A stretch of 64,000 bases of DNA. Source: Petaurus breviceps papuanus (taxonomy: Eukaryota > Chordata > Mammalia > Diprotodontia > Petauridae). The stretch covers positions 1,152,851 to 1,216,850 of the forward strand of contig JAMXIF010000224.1 in NCBI GenBank assembly GCA_028583685.1, written 5' to 3'. The position numbers and the translations under genes are program-made. Below are positions 21,911 through 32,849 of the stretch, in pieces; positions within the stretch are counted from its first letter, which is position 1, and every line of letters begins with the position of its first letter. The notes under the pieces were generated by a model. That model was not told where the DNA came from and made no database searches. It saw nothing but the letters and a program-made list of their open reading frames with translations.

Positions 21911-22649
21911 TCCTCATTTCTTATAGCAAAGTAGTATTCCATTACATTCATATACCACAACTTGTTCAGCCACTCCCCAAGTGATGGGCATCCCCTTGAT
22001 TTCCAATTCTTTGCCACCACAAAAAGAGCCGCTATCAGTATTTTTATACATACGGGTCCTCCTCCCACTTTTCTGATCTCTTTGGGATACAACCCAAGAA
22101 GTGGCATTGCTGGGTCAAAGGTTATGTATGCACTTATTTGTAGCCCTTTGGGAATAGTTCCAGATTGCCCTCCAGAATGGCTGGATCAGTTCACAACTGC
22201 ACCAGCAATGCATTAGTGTTCCATTTTCCACATCCTCTCCAGCATTTATCATTTTCTTGCTTTGTCATCTTAGCCAATCTGACTGGTGAGATGTGGTACC
22301 TCAGAGTTTTGATTTGCATTTCACTAATCAATAGTGATTTAGAGCATTTTTTCATATGCTTATAGATATCTTTAATTTCTTCCTCTGAGAACTGTCTGTT
22401 CGTATCCTTTGACCATTTATCACTTGGGGAATGACTTGTATTCTTAAAGATTTGACTCAATTCTCTGTATATTTTAGAAATGAGTCCTTTATCAGAAACA
22501 CTGGTTGTAAAAATTCTTTCCCAGTTTTCCACTTCCCTCTTAATCTTGGTTCCATTGTCTTTGTACAGAAACTTTTCAATTTAAGGTAATAAAAATTATC
22601 CATTTTGCATTTTATAATGCTCTCTAACCCTTGGGGAAACAAGTTTTCA

Positions 22650-23433
22650 AATATACCATAATAAAACCCAGGACTTGGAGCTTCAGAGTCAGAACATTTT
22701 CAGTTGTAAATGGTAGCTGTTAGGTTTGTGGATCATGGGAGTACAGATTCCATCTGACTTGGAAGGGGCTGTTAGGCCAGCACGCCCGTCCCATCACTTC
22801 TGGAGCTGAGGAGGCTAGGTTAATTTTAGTATTTTATCCTACTTATTTTACTTGGTTGCTGCAGGGAGAACTCTTTGTAAGCTTAACGGACACCATAAAT
22901 GTGGACTTGGGGTCCACATGGTCACAGACTTTTGGGGCAGAGGTTACAAATGCTGATTTGAAGTGAATTTCCAGGGGGCTCGGAATAGAAAAGTGTCCTG
23001 GTCCTGTTCTTGTCTTCAACCTTGTATATTCAGATCATAATCACTGGTGGGAGAGCTTTAAAGATGTAGCCTGGTGCCCTTGTTAGTCTGATCGAACAAT
23101 TGCATTCCTTCACATGTCTTTGGAAATCAAACCATTGTGATCTCTGGTTCATTGTGCGCCAGCTGACTTCTGAAGTACCTTCTAAGACCCTCCAGTTCTG
23201 GGAAACGAACACAACTTTAACTGTGCTGTTTTGTTTGTTTGTTTTTTTGTTTTTGGCAACCTGAATTAAAGAAGAAGTTTGTTTGTTTTTAGTAAAACTA
23301 AATAAAATCACAAGATCTCCTGGTATTTAAAAAAAAAAGTTAGTATTATTTTGTTGGACCATGTTAAATTCCTTTAGCTTTGTATAAATTAGTGCTATAC
23401 ATACCACAGATTGAGATTTTCTTCTCTTTTCAG
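22650..23433. other. Unique sequence upstream of candidate exon
   Basis: I see no repeat apart from short A and T/G-rich stretches (for example TTTGTTTGTTTG near 23232). It leads into the polypyrimidine tract of the candidate exon at 23434. Confidence 0.35.
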
Positions 23434-23506
23434 GATTTTGTTTTTGCACTGAATGTAGCCTGGATTGATCTTCACGGGCTTCAAGAGCCCTAGGATACTG
23501 TCAAAG
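23434..23506 (+). other. Candidate non-coding exon A
   Basis: The 73-base interval is bounded by a strong acceptor (CTTCTCTTTTCAG directly before 23434) and a good donor (TCAAAG then GTAAAT at 23507-23512). All three plus-strand frames contain a stop, so if it is spliced into a transcript it would be a leader (5' UTR) or other non-coding exon. There is no transposon similarity. Its position between two CpG-island promoters on the plus strand fits a leader exon of a long gene. Both splice signals being right in a repeat-free stretch raises it above chance, but no transcript evidence is available here. Confidence 0.4.
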
Positions 23507-23579
23507 GTAAATCTAATACATTTGTATCAATTCTATATTGAAAACGAATGGGGCAGGAACTTTATGTGTAAAACAAGAA

Positions 23580-23640
23580 CACGGCATTCTGACCATTGCT
23601 GGCTCCCCATTGCACTTAGAATGTAGTCCAAGATCTTGAG
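23580..23640 (+). repeat. L2-like fragment
   Basis: The words 'attgctggctccccattgca' and 'gtagtccaagatcttgag' resemble the L2 3' region. The match is short. Confidence 0.35.
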
Positions 23641-23764
23641 TGTGATGGGGGTAAAGCAGATGGGGAAATAGCTGGATGGGGTAGAAAAGTCAGTAGGAGA
23701 TTTTTTTTCTCCCATGTGTGTAGGTAGGATCGCAGATTGGGCCTTGAAGTGTCTTAGCATCAGC

Positions 23765-23885
23765 CAGTCCACCTACCTCATTTACAGGTGAGAAGATTGG
23801 GGCCCAGCGAGGTTTTAAGTGACCTGCCCAAGTTGTGGCAGAGCTAGGTTTGAACCCAGGTCCTCTGACTTCAGTTACAGTGTTT
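23765..23885 (-). repeat. MIR SINE, antisense
   Basis: The words 'tacaggtgagaagattgggg', 'taagtgacctgcccaagttg' and 'gtttgaacccaggtcctctg' are the reverse complement of MIR. Confidence 0.75.
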
Positions 23886-24337
23886 TTTCTCCTTTCTCCT
23901 AGAGAGAGCCAGTAGTGAAGGTGAGATCAAGGGGGTGATTGGTGGGGCAGGGTCATAGAGATTGGATCAAGGATATAGCTTCCTCTCAAACAAGAAGAAA
24001 GAAGCAGAGACTTGGAGACGAGACTGTAAAAAGGCCCTGAGAAATGAATTTCAACAAGGAGGAAAGGGCATTCCCAGCAGAAAGAGTAGAGAAGGAATAT
24101 TTTGGTGAGAGATTGAAGGCCATGCTCAGGAAGCAGGAGGTAGGCCAGTGTGGCTGGTATACAGTTGTAGGATAGCAATTGCAATACATGGGTATGAAAT
24201 AGTGTAGAGGGGGAGAGGTTAAAAGGGAGGCTGGATAATCACCAGGGAAGCACCATTCCTGATCCCTGCAGGTGGGGGAGAAGAGAGGTGCCTCAGATTG
24301 CCTCGTAGGCCATGTGTCGGAACACACAGCAGGATGC

Positions 24338-24480
24338 GATATGATGGAATCTTATTGCCCTGTGAGAAATGACTAGAGAGGCAATTTCGGAGAGGCCTGG
24401 GTGGTTTGGACTCGTGCAGTGAAGTGAGCAGAACCAGGAGGCCCATTTCTATGAACACAGTGACATTGTCATGGAAGACC
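24338..24480 (+). repeat. L1 LINE 3' UTR fragment
   Basis: The words 'tgatggaatcttattgccct', 'gtgagaaatgactagagagg' and 'gtgaagtgagcagaaccagg' match the marsupial L1 3' region in sense orientation. Confidence 0.65.
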
Positions 24481-25189
24481 CTACAGCTCTGCCTGCTGCA
24501 GTGACTGGCCCCTTGTCCCAGGGACAGAGGGTGAGGGATGTGGCCCCCCTGCTGGCAGAGGAATCAGAAGGAGAGGCGCTCTCTGGACGTGGCCATGCCT
24601 AGCTTTGTTCCGCCCGGCTTTGCTGTTTATTCCAGGTTGGGCGTTTTTTCATTCAGGTTCTTATTAGTGATTTCCCCCAAAGAGTGCCATGTCTCATTTT
24701 TAAACCTTGACAGGAGAAGGAAGAAGGAGGAGGAGTTGGGGAGGAGGCGCAGACAAGGGGGTGGCCTTTAGGCCGTGGGTCCTGACTTTTCTGGGGGGAA
24801 GGGGGGTGGCCTTGCAGACAATGCTGTTGGGCTCTCCTCTGTACGTGGAAATGCTCCTCCTGAGAGGGCAGAGTTACAGTTGTTGCCGACGCCCACCCAG
24901 GCGCTTCCCCTGCCCTCTCCTCCCTCACCCATGCCTCGTCTGCCATCCAGGCCTTTCTGTCTACAGGCCCCTCCTGAAGGGCCCCGCCTTGGCCAGTCCT
25001 CATCCTCTTCCTCACATCTCAACCCTTCTCTCCTCCCTCGTCTTCAGAGAGAACTCGATTCTTCTCCCTCTCTCCAAGCTGTCGGTTGCTTCTCCTCCCT
25101 GACCCCTTGAGATGACTTCCCTCCTTTCTTCACACAGCCCCTTGGCATCCTTATTTAACTTTCAGAGCTTCAGCTATCACCTCTGCGGT
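24481..25189. other. Unannotated, GC-rich in part
   Basis: No gene is recognised. 25020-25180 has weak L2-like words in sense orientation. 24700-24820 is purine-rich. Confidence 0.3.
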
Positions 25190-25440
25190 GTGGCATACAT
25201 TTATTAAGCACCAGCTGTATGGAGAACCCTTTGCTGGGCACTGGGGGAGACAAACTGTTTAAACAGGACATAGGCCTTGCCCCCATGGAGCTTATAGTCC
25301 AGCGAGGAGACCAGACTCCCACCCAGAGGGCTAGAGGAGAGAATCTGCAGCGTGAAGGGCTGGAGAAACAGTCTGGAGCATGGCCCAGGTCACAGAGCTT
25401 TGGCACCGCAGAGGTCCCTGCTGGCCATGGCACGAGGCGC
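25190..25440 (-). repeat. L2 LINE 3' end, antisense
   Basis: The words 'catttattaagcaccagctg', 'gctgggcactgggggagaca' and 'catggagcttatagtccagc' are the reverse complement of the L2 3' end. Confidence 0.65.
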
Positions 25441-25529
25441 ATGGAGACTGGATGGTGAGGAGGGAGGAGCGGCCCTGCCTACGCAGAGGCACCAGGCGTT
25501 TAGTAGGAATGGGGGTGATGACCACAGTG

Positions 25530-25705
25530 ACGGCCAGCGTCTGCATCGCGCTTTAAGGTTCGCCGACTGCTCTGTGCTTAGGAACTCACTTTATCCTCAC
25601 AGCAGCGTGGGAGGCAGGGACTCACCCAGGGTCCGTCACACACCTAGGATGTGTCTGAGGCAGGATTTGAACACAGGCCTTCCTCGCTTCCTGAGCTAGA
25701 GTGAA
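25530..25705 (-). repeat. MIR SINE, antisense
   Basis: The words 'actttatcctcacagcagcg', 'tgtgtctgaggcaggatttg' and 'aacacaggccttcctcgctt' run in MIR antisense order. Confidence 0.7.
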
Positions 25706-26955
25706 GGCTTTTCAGAAGAGGGCCTGAGAAGACCATCAGGGGCTGGGCCAAGGACGAGGCTGCTGTCCAGGAGTGCCTGCCTGCCTCAGGATCTCCGCTC
25801 CCCTGCTGCTGACCCAGATGTCGTCCTTGCTGTGGTTGTGAGGCTCGGCCAGCTTAACACTAAACTGGGTGTTTTCCTCTCAGTCTGTTCCTGCTTCTGG
25901 CAGCTGTTCCTCTCAGCACCCTGGGACTCACCTGTGTTGGGACTGCAGTGAGACCACTCTGGCCTTCCCTCCCAATCTGCTGCATCTGCCCTCAGGGCTT
26001 GGAGAACATCTCTTCCAGGATGCCACGGCCCTAGCCCCCACTGGATGTCAGGCACACGGGGCCAGTGACAAAGCCCCCCAGTGCCAGCAAACCGTTTGGC
26101 ATTGGTTAGCTTTGCCCAAGGGACACTGACTTCAAAGATCCCATTTCCCCCAGTAGCTTGGGGCACTTTCCCCTCTCCCCCACCTCAGTTATTGTTCTGA
26201 CGCAGCATTGGCTCCCAGGTTCACATTTCTGGGTGGCCTCTCTGCTTCCCAGAGGTCACTCCTGGCTCCTCCGGGCACCGATGCCATGCTGGCTCTGGCA
26301 TTCAGCAATGCCAGCCTGCCATTTTGAGCTTTCAGATGCCCAAGGTCAGAGGTCCCATCTCCTTCATCTAGGAGGGAAAAGAAGGAATTGAGAAGGGAAC
26401 CAAGGACTGAGGCCCTTCCACAGGTACCATGGCCTCCAAGTGCAGAAGACGTCTTCCTGCATTGCTCTTACTGGATACAAGTCACAGCACCCAAGCATTG
26501 CTGAAGAGCGCTGGGGCTGCAGGTCCCCTCCTGTGTGGAGACGCCACCCTCCACGCTGGGCTCTGCTTTGCCTCCTCCCTGGGGTTACTGATAATTCTCC
26601 CTCCTCGGTCTTATCTGCCTTCTCCTTCCCACTGTGCACCAGTCTGCTGACCATCCTGCTCAGCTGTGCGGCCTTCACCGGCTCCTTGTCTGCCAGTGAG
26701 GACTCCATTCAGTCCTGTCCAGTGCGCATCGAGTGGGTGTCGGCTCAGTTCACCTGCCATTCTGGCAGAGCCACAGATGGTCCCTGCCCTCTGTGGGGCG
26801 GGGCAGGACAGGGCAGAGCAGAGCGCTGACACTTAGCTGCTGGAGGAAAGAGGAGCCTCTCCTCAGAGGGGAGAATGAGCGTGGTTCCAGCTCTGACCTG
26901 ACAGGCCAGAGGAACTGTCCTTCCCCCACCCCACCATTCCAGCTCTAGCTCCTGC
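25706..26955. other. Unannotated GC-moderate sequence
   Basis: I recognise no gene or repeat with confidence. Open frames here are unremarkable. Confidence 0.3.
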
Positions 26956-27430
26956 CCCACTCTGGCTTCCTTCCTGAAACCTTCTCCCTTTCCTTCCTCT
27001 TTCCACACCTTCCCATGTCCACCTTTCTTCCCCTGGACCTCACAGAGTACTTTGTTTACCCTCCGTTAACATGCTGCCCAAATGAATGTTAGTTACTTGT
27101 GGGTAGGTCATTTTCTTTGAGTAGATCACTAGGCAGGCACAACCTTATCTTAATTTTGCTTCCCTTTTCCTGCTTGTATACACAGTGCAGAAGTGTTTTT
27201 GGAAAGGCCCATCTCCAGTGCCTGTCTTTGAGGAAGCCTTCTCTGGTTTTCCCAGCTGCCCCTGCTCCTTCTCTCCTCTGAACTTTTATAACCATCCGTT
27301 CACATGCCAGTCCTGGTGCCCAGTGCATGCTTCTCATTCTGTCTGTCTTTTTTCTGTAGCTGATGGTAAGCTGTTTGAGGTTAGGGTCTTAGTTGTTTTT
27401 CGGTAGAGTGCCTTATACATCCCAAGTACA
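26956..27430 (+). repeat. Possible decayed L2 LINE 3' region
   Basis: Weak, ordered similarity: 'tgaggaagccttctctggtt', then 'gtaagctgtttgaggttagg' and 'gtgccttatacatcccaag'. The assignment is tentative. Confidence 0.33.
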
Positions 27431-28354
27431 CGTTCTGTTATGTGGATGGCCGTTTAAACTGTGGAAGCCACTGCTACCTGCTGTGAGTGCGTGTGCACCA
27501 GACCGAATACAAATGTAGCGTAAGTCATGGCATTCAGGCCGTATAAGCTGGAGACCGTGGCTTCAGTCTGTGGCACTTAGAACCTGTGTCCAGGTTACTA
27601 GGTGTGGAATCTGATTTGTGCATAATTCTGAGCCTTAAATTAGTTTGTGATCATTTGTTCTTGAATGGAATGGAGCTTTTAAAAATCCTTTCCTCTAAAT
27701 TTTATGGAGAACCTAGGCCGATAGCACATGACGCCGCTTTTAGCCAGTCATCAGCATGACTTGACTTGTGTGCTGTGTGCTGGGGTTGATGAGTTCAGGA
27801 CTGCCCATGTGGTCAGCATCGGCCACATGCTCTGACCTAGTGACTGACCTGTGATGAAATGATACAATGGGTTTAGAATTCGGACACAGGCATGTTCTTA
27901 ATCCTGTGATGACTGTTGCATTATTTGGCTCCTCTTCCCAACCCCTGTCACTCTGCTAGGGCCTCCCTTCTTTCCCCCTTCTCCTTCCTTAAGTGAAGTT
28001 ATTGCCTTGACCTGTGACTTCCTGAGTGCTCAGACCCCACAAACCCGCTCCCCTTCCTACCAGAGAAGTGCCGAGCCGTTTGCCAAAATCCAAGTTAGAT
28101 GCCAGTATTCCAGGTAGTGTCTGTAAAATGGACTTCAGGAGACTTGATCTAGATGAGAGAGGTAGAGTGTGACCACCTGGAAAGTAGGAACATCAGCAAA
28201 GCAGAGACCATAGCAGATGCAAACAGGATTCAGCGTGCGTGGGAAAGGAGCCAAGCCATGTCAGCTTAATTGGACATTGCTTCCCCTTCGACTTGAGTTG
28301 TCATCTGGGTTTTTAAAGAAAGACAGAGACATGGACTGTTGAGGAAGGGCTATA
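27431..28354. other. Unannotated sequence
   Basis: I see no gene, RNA gene or clear repeat in this stretch. Confidence 0.3.
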
Positions 28355-28576
28355 TACACCCTCACACTCACACACACAGACACATACACACACTCACATA
28401 CACTCACTCACACACACACAGTCATACACACATATACACCTTCACCCTCACACACATGCACACACACACGTACACACACTCATACACATATATATGACAG
28501 ACATACACACTCACACTCACACACTCATACTTACACACAAACTCACACACACACATACAGACACGCACACACACGC
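28355..28576. repeat. Imperfect (CA)n-rich satellite
   Basis: About 220 bases of CACA units broken by CACT, CATA and CAGA steps. It is long and impure, which suggests age. Confidence 0.9.
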
Positions 28577-29105
28577 CCCACTGAGCAAAGAATAAGGCTT
28601 AAAATGGGCTACTGAGTAGAGCTACAATACGAATACAAGGAAGGGGGAAGGTGGCATGGTTTAGAGTGCTTCAAGAAGGCGGGACTTGAGCTACACCCTC
28701 GAACGTAGGGAGGATTCAGATGAGTAGAAAGGAGTAGGGAGGGAAGGTGTGGCTGGTGAGAGAACAAGCAGCACAGAGAACAAGGTGGCAGCCGAGCGTG
28801 TCTCTGTCCTGAGCACCAGTGTGTCTGAGGGGCCCCCCCAGCTCCCTTCCTGCGTAATGCTTTGAAGGCCAGAGCTGACCCTCTAGATGCCCCTCACTGT
28901 AAGAGAAAAGCAGTGTTGGGAGGAAAGGCAGAGGCCCCTCCATCTTCTCCCTCTCGTCCAGGGGACTGTGCACGGAGTGGGAGGTGCAGAACAGTCCCCA
29001 TTCTGGCAGCCAACCGTCATGTCTGCGGCTTCTTAGGCTTTTGCCATTCCTAGGTGAAACCGAGCCTGTGGTAGTCATGGTGTCAGAAGTGATGTGACGG
29101 CTTCC
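28577..29105. other. Unannotated sequence, possibly L2-related in part
   Basis: Words such as 'gaacaagcagcacagagaac' and 'ctttgaaggccagagctgac' recall antisense L2, but the match is too weak for a firm call. Confidence 0.25.
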
Positions 29106-29212
29106 TGCCATCTTTCTTGAGGGCAAACACTGTCTTTTGTAAATCTAGCACCCAGAACAGTGTCTGCCAAGAATGTAGTAGGCATTTATGCTTGTTGACC
29201 CCTTGACTGATA
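29106..29212 (+). repeat. L2 LINE 3' terminus
   Basis: The words 'cttgagggcaaacactgtct', 'agcacccagaacagtgtctg' and 'tagtaggcatttatgcttgt' are the L2 terminal sequence. Confidence 0.75.
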
Positions 29213-29983
29213 CATGGCACCTCACGGGGACAGAGAATTTGTCTGCATATAGGCAGTAATACTGAATGAAACCTTGTGAACAAATGAAGACCCTGCAAAC
29301 AGGGATCGATTACCCAGAGACGACATTCTCTTGACTCTTTCATGTTGTATTCTGGATGGGGTGAATTTAAAAATGACTAGAGATTCGTCCTTGGATTATA
29401 TAAGAGCTTTGTGTCATATGTTTGAATAGTTATTCATCAGGGATCAAATTTTTGATTCATTAAAAACAGAGCTTTCAGAAATTTTCAAATCTTTGTCAGA
29501 TTCTAGTAAAAATGTAATCAACTTATTATAAGCTCATTGTAATGAACTTGATTCATTTAACCCTTGTAGAGGAAAAATTACAGTTTCTGTAGTATCATGA
29601 ACAACAAACTTATCCTAGTTAACTAGGGCACAATTTGTTTTCTAAATTTAATTTTGGAAATTTTTTTATTGTAGGGATAGTGACTGCAGCATGTTTTAAC
29701 ACCACCTAATGAAACACTGAGAATGTTAAGCATAAAAACATCAGCTCAAGGGGCCCAAGCAATGGAAATACTTAGCCAAATAAAACCGAAAAATCTGGCT
29801 TTGTTCAGTGCCCCTGTTCCCCCAACCTCACAAAATAAACTGCTAACTAATTAAAGGCCAGCACTTGAGTTATTCATGGGCCCAGGCACATGTGATTTCA
29901 GCAAACCCTTTGAAAACAACCTATTCTCTTTTTGTGTGGTGATTTCATTGTCTTTTTTCCTTTCTCCTTTCTGTTTCTTTTAG
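29213..29983. other. AT-rich, repeat-free block before candidate exon
   Basis: 29370-29980 is AT-rich with no transposon match and ends in a long pyrimidine tract. The look is that of a conserved intronic region, but this cannot be tested here. Confidence 0.3.
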
Positions 29984-30074
29984 GCCGTATTTGTGTGTTT
30001 CTGCAGAGTTTTGCACAGATTCTGTTCCCATGCAAACCGATGAGGGAGAAATATTGGAAGAAAGCTGCTCGGAG
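29984..30074 (+). other. Candidate leader exon B
   Basis: The 91-base interval is bounded by a long pyrimidine tract ending TTTCTTTTAG (acceptor) and by GCTCGGAG then GTCAGT (donor, 30075). Two of the three plus frames are open throughout. ATGs at 30029 and 30040 would give short peptides beginning MQTDEGEI and MREKYWKK. Neither is a peptide I recognise and neither ATG has a strong initiation context. It lies in repeat-free DNA downstream of candidate exon A on the same strand. A 5' UTR exon or a first coding exon are both possible. Confidence 0.38.
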
Positions 30075-30394
30075 GTCAGTGTGGTTAAAGCGTCTCTCTG
30101 GACACCACGGGGGCTGGGAGGGGGAGGGCAGGAGAAACAGTGTTCTCCCCCTTGTCGGCTGAGACCAGTGGGGCACCCGCTGGGTGCCGGGTGTCTTAAG
30201 AGTTAGATTCTCTTACCACCTCACCTGCAGTTTGCTTGTATAGCTGGGGAGCATGATGGATTTGAAATCATGGTTTGTTTTGAAACTTGTGTGAGATTTA
30301 TTTCAAGTAAACTTCCGTTGAAGAATGCTCTGTTACCTTAGGAAGTTACTCTGAGCTGAATCACGTCTTCCTCGTTACCACCATGAAGTCCATT

Positions 30395-30500
30395 GTGTGC
30401 CCGAGGCAAAGCGCTGCCCCTCCCTGGGCCTCAGTCTCCTCCTTTGTAAAATGAGGGACCAGTCACCCTGGCTGTCCTCTAGTCTCTTCTACCTTCTGGC
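30395..30500 (+). repeat. MIR SINE fragment
   Basis: The words 'ctgggcctcagtctcctcct' and 'ttgtaaaatgagggaccagt' are the MIR core, followed by 'cctctagtctcttctacctt'. Confidence 0.75.
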
Positions 30501-30914
30501 TGAGGCCAGGAGACTTTGATCAGGCGAGATGGCGGAGCACCTGTCACAGAACTTCGATACCACACACTCACTTTGCCAAGCCAGATATCTAGATTTTAAA
30601 AAATATTTTAGTTGAATGGAAGAACTAGGGAATTGTTTCCTTGCTCTGAAGTGTTACCTGGGCTTTTCTTCATAGTTAGGTGGGTTTTTTGCTTTTCATG
30701 TCATCATTTTCTCTACTGAGGACAGCTGGCTGGGGGTACCAGTCGCCTTTGCTATTTCTTCTAGATTGATCTTGGCCACACAACATCTGGAGTTAGTCTG
30801 GAGGGTTTTTCAGTGTAGAGCTGGGTGGCGTGGTCGATCTGCAGCCATGTAGAGCATCTGGGTCTTTCCCCTTAAGAGAGAGAAAACAACACTAGATAAA
30901 AATGGCCTTTGGGA

Positions 30915-31050
30915 AGGAGCGTTGACTTTGCTCTCAGAGGACCTAGGTTCACACACTGCCTTTTGTGCTTTCTACCGGTGGCCCTTTCTGGGCCTCAGTT
31001 TTCTCCTCTTTAAAATGAAGGGTTTGGACCTCATGGACTTTGAAGTCTAC
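30915..31050 (+). repeat. MIR SINE fragment
   Basis: The words 'cagaggacctaggttcacac', 'ctgggcctcagttttctcct' and 'tttaaaatgaagggtttgga' follow MIR in sense orientation. Confidence 0.75.
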
Positions 31051-31230
31051 TCACACAGTTACCACTCTCTCTCTAACCTAGGATACTGTTAGAGTCTTCT
31101 CATTGGTCTTTTTTCTCCTGGGTTCCCTCATTTTAACTAGCCTCCTTCTGCCACCCATTCCCAGACACCCACATTGACAATAACAAAAAGATCAATTTAA
31201 ATTTCACATGTGGTTAAAAATCACTGTTTT

Positions 31231-32250
31231 TGTTGAGTCCTTCTCATCGAAATCTGATTCTCTGTGACCCCATGATCCACAGCATGCCAGGCCCTTCTGG
31301 CCTCAACTATCTCTCAAAGTCTGTCCAAATGGATGTTTATTGTTTCTGTGACACTCTCCCTCCATCTCAGCTTCTATGGTTCCTTTTTTTCTTTTGCCTT
31401 CAATCTTTCTCAACGTCAGGGTCTTTTTCAGTGAGTCCTGTCTTCTCATCATGTGGCCAAAATATTTCAGCTTCAGCTTCGGTATTTGGCCTTGCAGTGA
31501 ATAGCCTGGATTAATTTTTTAAGTGTTGACTGATTATATCTCCTTGCTGTCCAAGGGATTCTAAAAAGTCTTCTCCAGCATCACAATTCAAAAGCGTCAG
31601 TAATGCAGCTCTCCCCTTTCCTAATAGTCCAATTCTCAAGGCCATCCATTACTACTGGAAAAAACCATAGCTTCGATTCTACAGACCTCTGTCAGGAATG
31701 CACTGTCTCTGCTATTTCATGTGCTGCCCAGATCGGCCAGAGCTCGCCTTCCCAGGATCCAGCGTCTTTTCATGTCGTGGCTGCAGGCACTGTCAGTGGT
31801 GATCTTCGAGCCCACGAATGTCACATCTGACCCTGCTTCCATTTCTTCTCCCTCTCTTTGCCAGGAAATGATGAGACCGGTTGCCAAGATCTTAGCTTTT
31901 GGTCGTTAAGCTCCCAGCCAGCTATGACACTCTCCTCTTTCCCCTTCCTCAAAAGGCTTTTGAATTCCTCTTCACTTTCTGCCAGCATTAGTATTGTGTG
32001 CATAACTGAGATTCTTGCTAATTCTCCTGGAAACCTGGACTCCAGCTTTGGATTCATCTAGCCTGGAATTTCATAGGATATAGTCTGCGATATAAGTTAG
32101 TCAAGTTTTGAACCAGTTAGTTGTTCCATGTTCAGTTCCAGCTGTTGCTTCTTGGCCCACATTCAGGTTCCTTAAGAGGCAGATAAGGTGATCTGGCACT
32201 CCCATCTCTTTGAGGACTTGCTGTATTTTATTACAATCCACACTGTTATA
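31231..32250 (-). repeat. BovB/RTE-clade LINE, antisense
   Basis: The plus strand is the reverse complement of a BovB-like RTE element. It starts with its 3' end ('gattctctgtgaccccatga', 'tccacagcatgccaggccc') and continues through ordered landmarks of the reverse-transcriptase half. These are 'catcatgtggccaaaatatt', 'ctccttgctgtccaagggat', 'aaccatagcttcgattctac', 'gatgagaccggttgccaaga' and 'agttagttgttccatgttca'. About 1 kb is kept. The reading frame is broken up and no long minus-strand frame survives, so it is a dead fragment. BovB-related RTE elements are known from marsupial genomes and supply the machinery that Mar1 SINE tails resemble. Confidence 0.82.
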
Positions 32251-32414
32251 ATAAATATGTAAAATCACTATTGTACCCTAATTTACCAATTAATAAATAG
32301 GGGGGAAAAGCAAAAGCAGCAAAGAGGCGGTGGCGATATATTTAAGAAGGATACTCCCTATAACCAGTTTGGGTTTCTGTCAGAACATATGGGTTTAATG
32401 TTAGGAAAACTAGG

Positions 32415-32640
32415 AAAAAGAATCTCAGGGTCAGAAGAGAACTTCAAGGCCTTCACCTGGTTTGAACCACACCTGACTGAACATCTTCTTGGTCCTCATA
32501 GCACTCCCAGAAGGGGAGGGACTCCAGTTTACAGATGAAGAGGTGCCACTTTGGAGTGGTTCTATGCCTTGTCTCCCACGTAGCTAGTCCTTGCACCCCT
32601 GTCTTTCCTGAGCCCCAAGTCTAGCTTGGGATTCTCCTTC
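32415..32640 (-). repeat. MIR-like SINE, antisense, diverged
   Basis: The words 'actccagtttacagatgaag' and 'ccacgtagctagtccttgca' fit MIR antisense. The left part is less clear. Confidence 0.45.
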
Positions 32641-32849
32641 CACCACCTCCATGAGGCCGGGCCACAGGCTCAGTGTCAGGCCAATTTTATAAAAATTAAT
32701 TTAAATTTTATAAGTTATTAGAATCACTGAAGCACTGTAGTTTGTTTTACATTCTGGTGATGAAGATGTTTGTGCAGAATAGTGACCAGACTGGAGAAGG
32801 CTCTGTTTTGCCTTTTCTTTTTTTTTTACGGATGTAGGGGATTGTTGAA

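Larger units (their letters stand above)
21029..22636 (-). mobile_element. 5'-truncated marsupial L1 with nested SINEs and target duplication
   Basis: A T-run at 21029-21042 (the poly-A tail of a minus-strand element) is followed by the reverse complement of L1 3' sequence up to 'cattttataatgctctctaa'. The flanks AACCAAGTTTTC (21017-21028) and AAACAAGTTTTC (22637-22648) agree at 11 of 12 bases. Excluding the two SINEs inside it (21165-21330 and 21712-21910), about 1.2 kb of L1 remains. This is the best-preserved L1 in the window. An assembly gap lies within its second SINE. Confidence 0.88.

Noticed and set aside
21502-22107. Open frames spanning the gap at 21.7 kb
   Set aside because: They lie in antisense L1 3' UTR and SINE sequence and run through N.
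28355-28576. Direct-repeat array considered as CRISPR or satellite with unit
   Set aside because: It is an impure CA dinucleotide repeat with no fixed unit or spacers, and the genome is mammalian.
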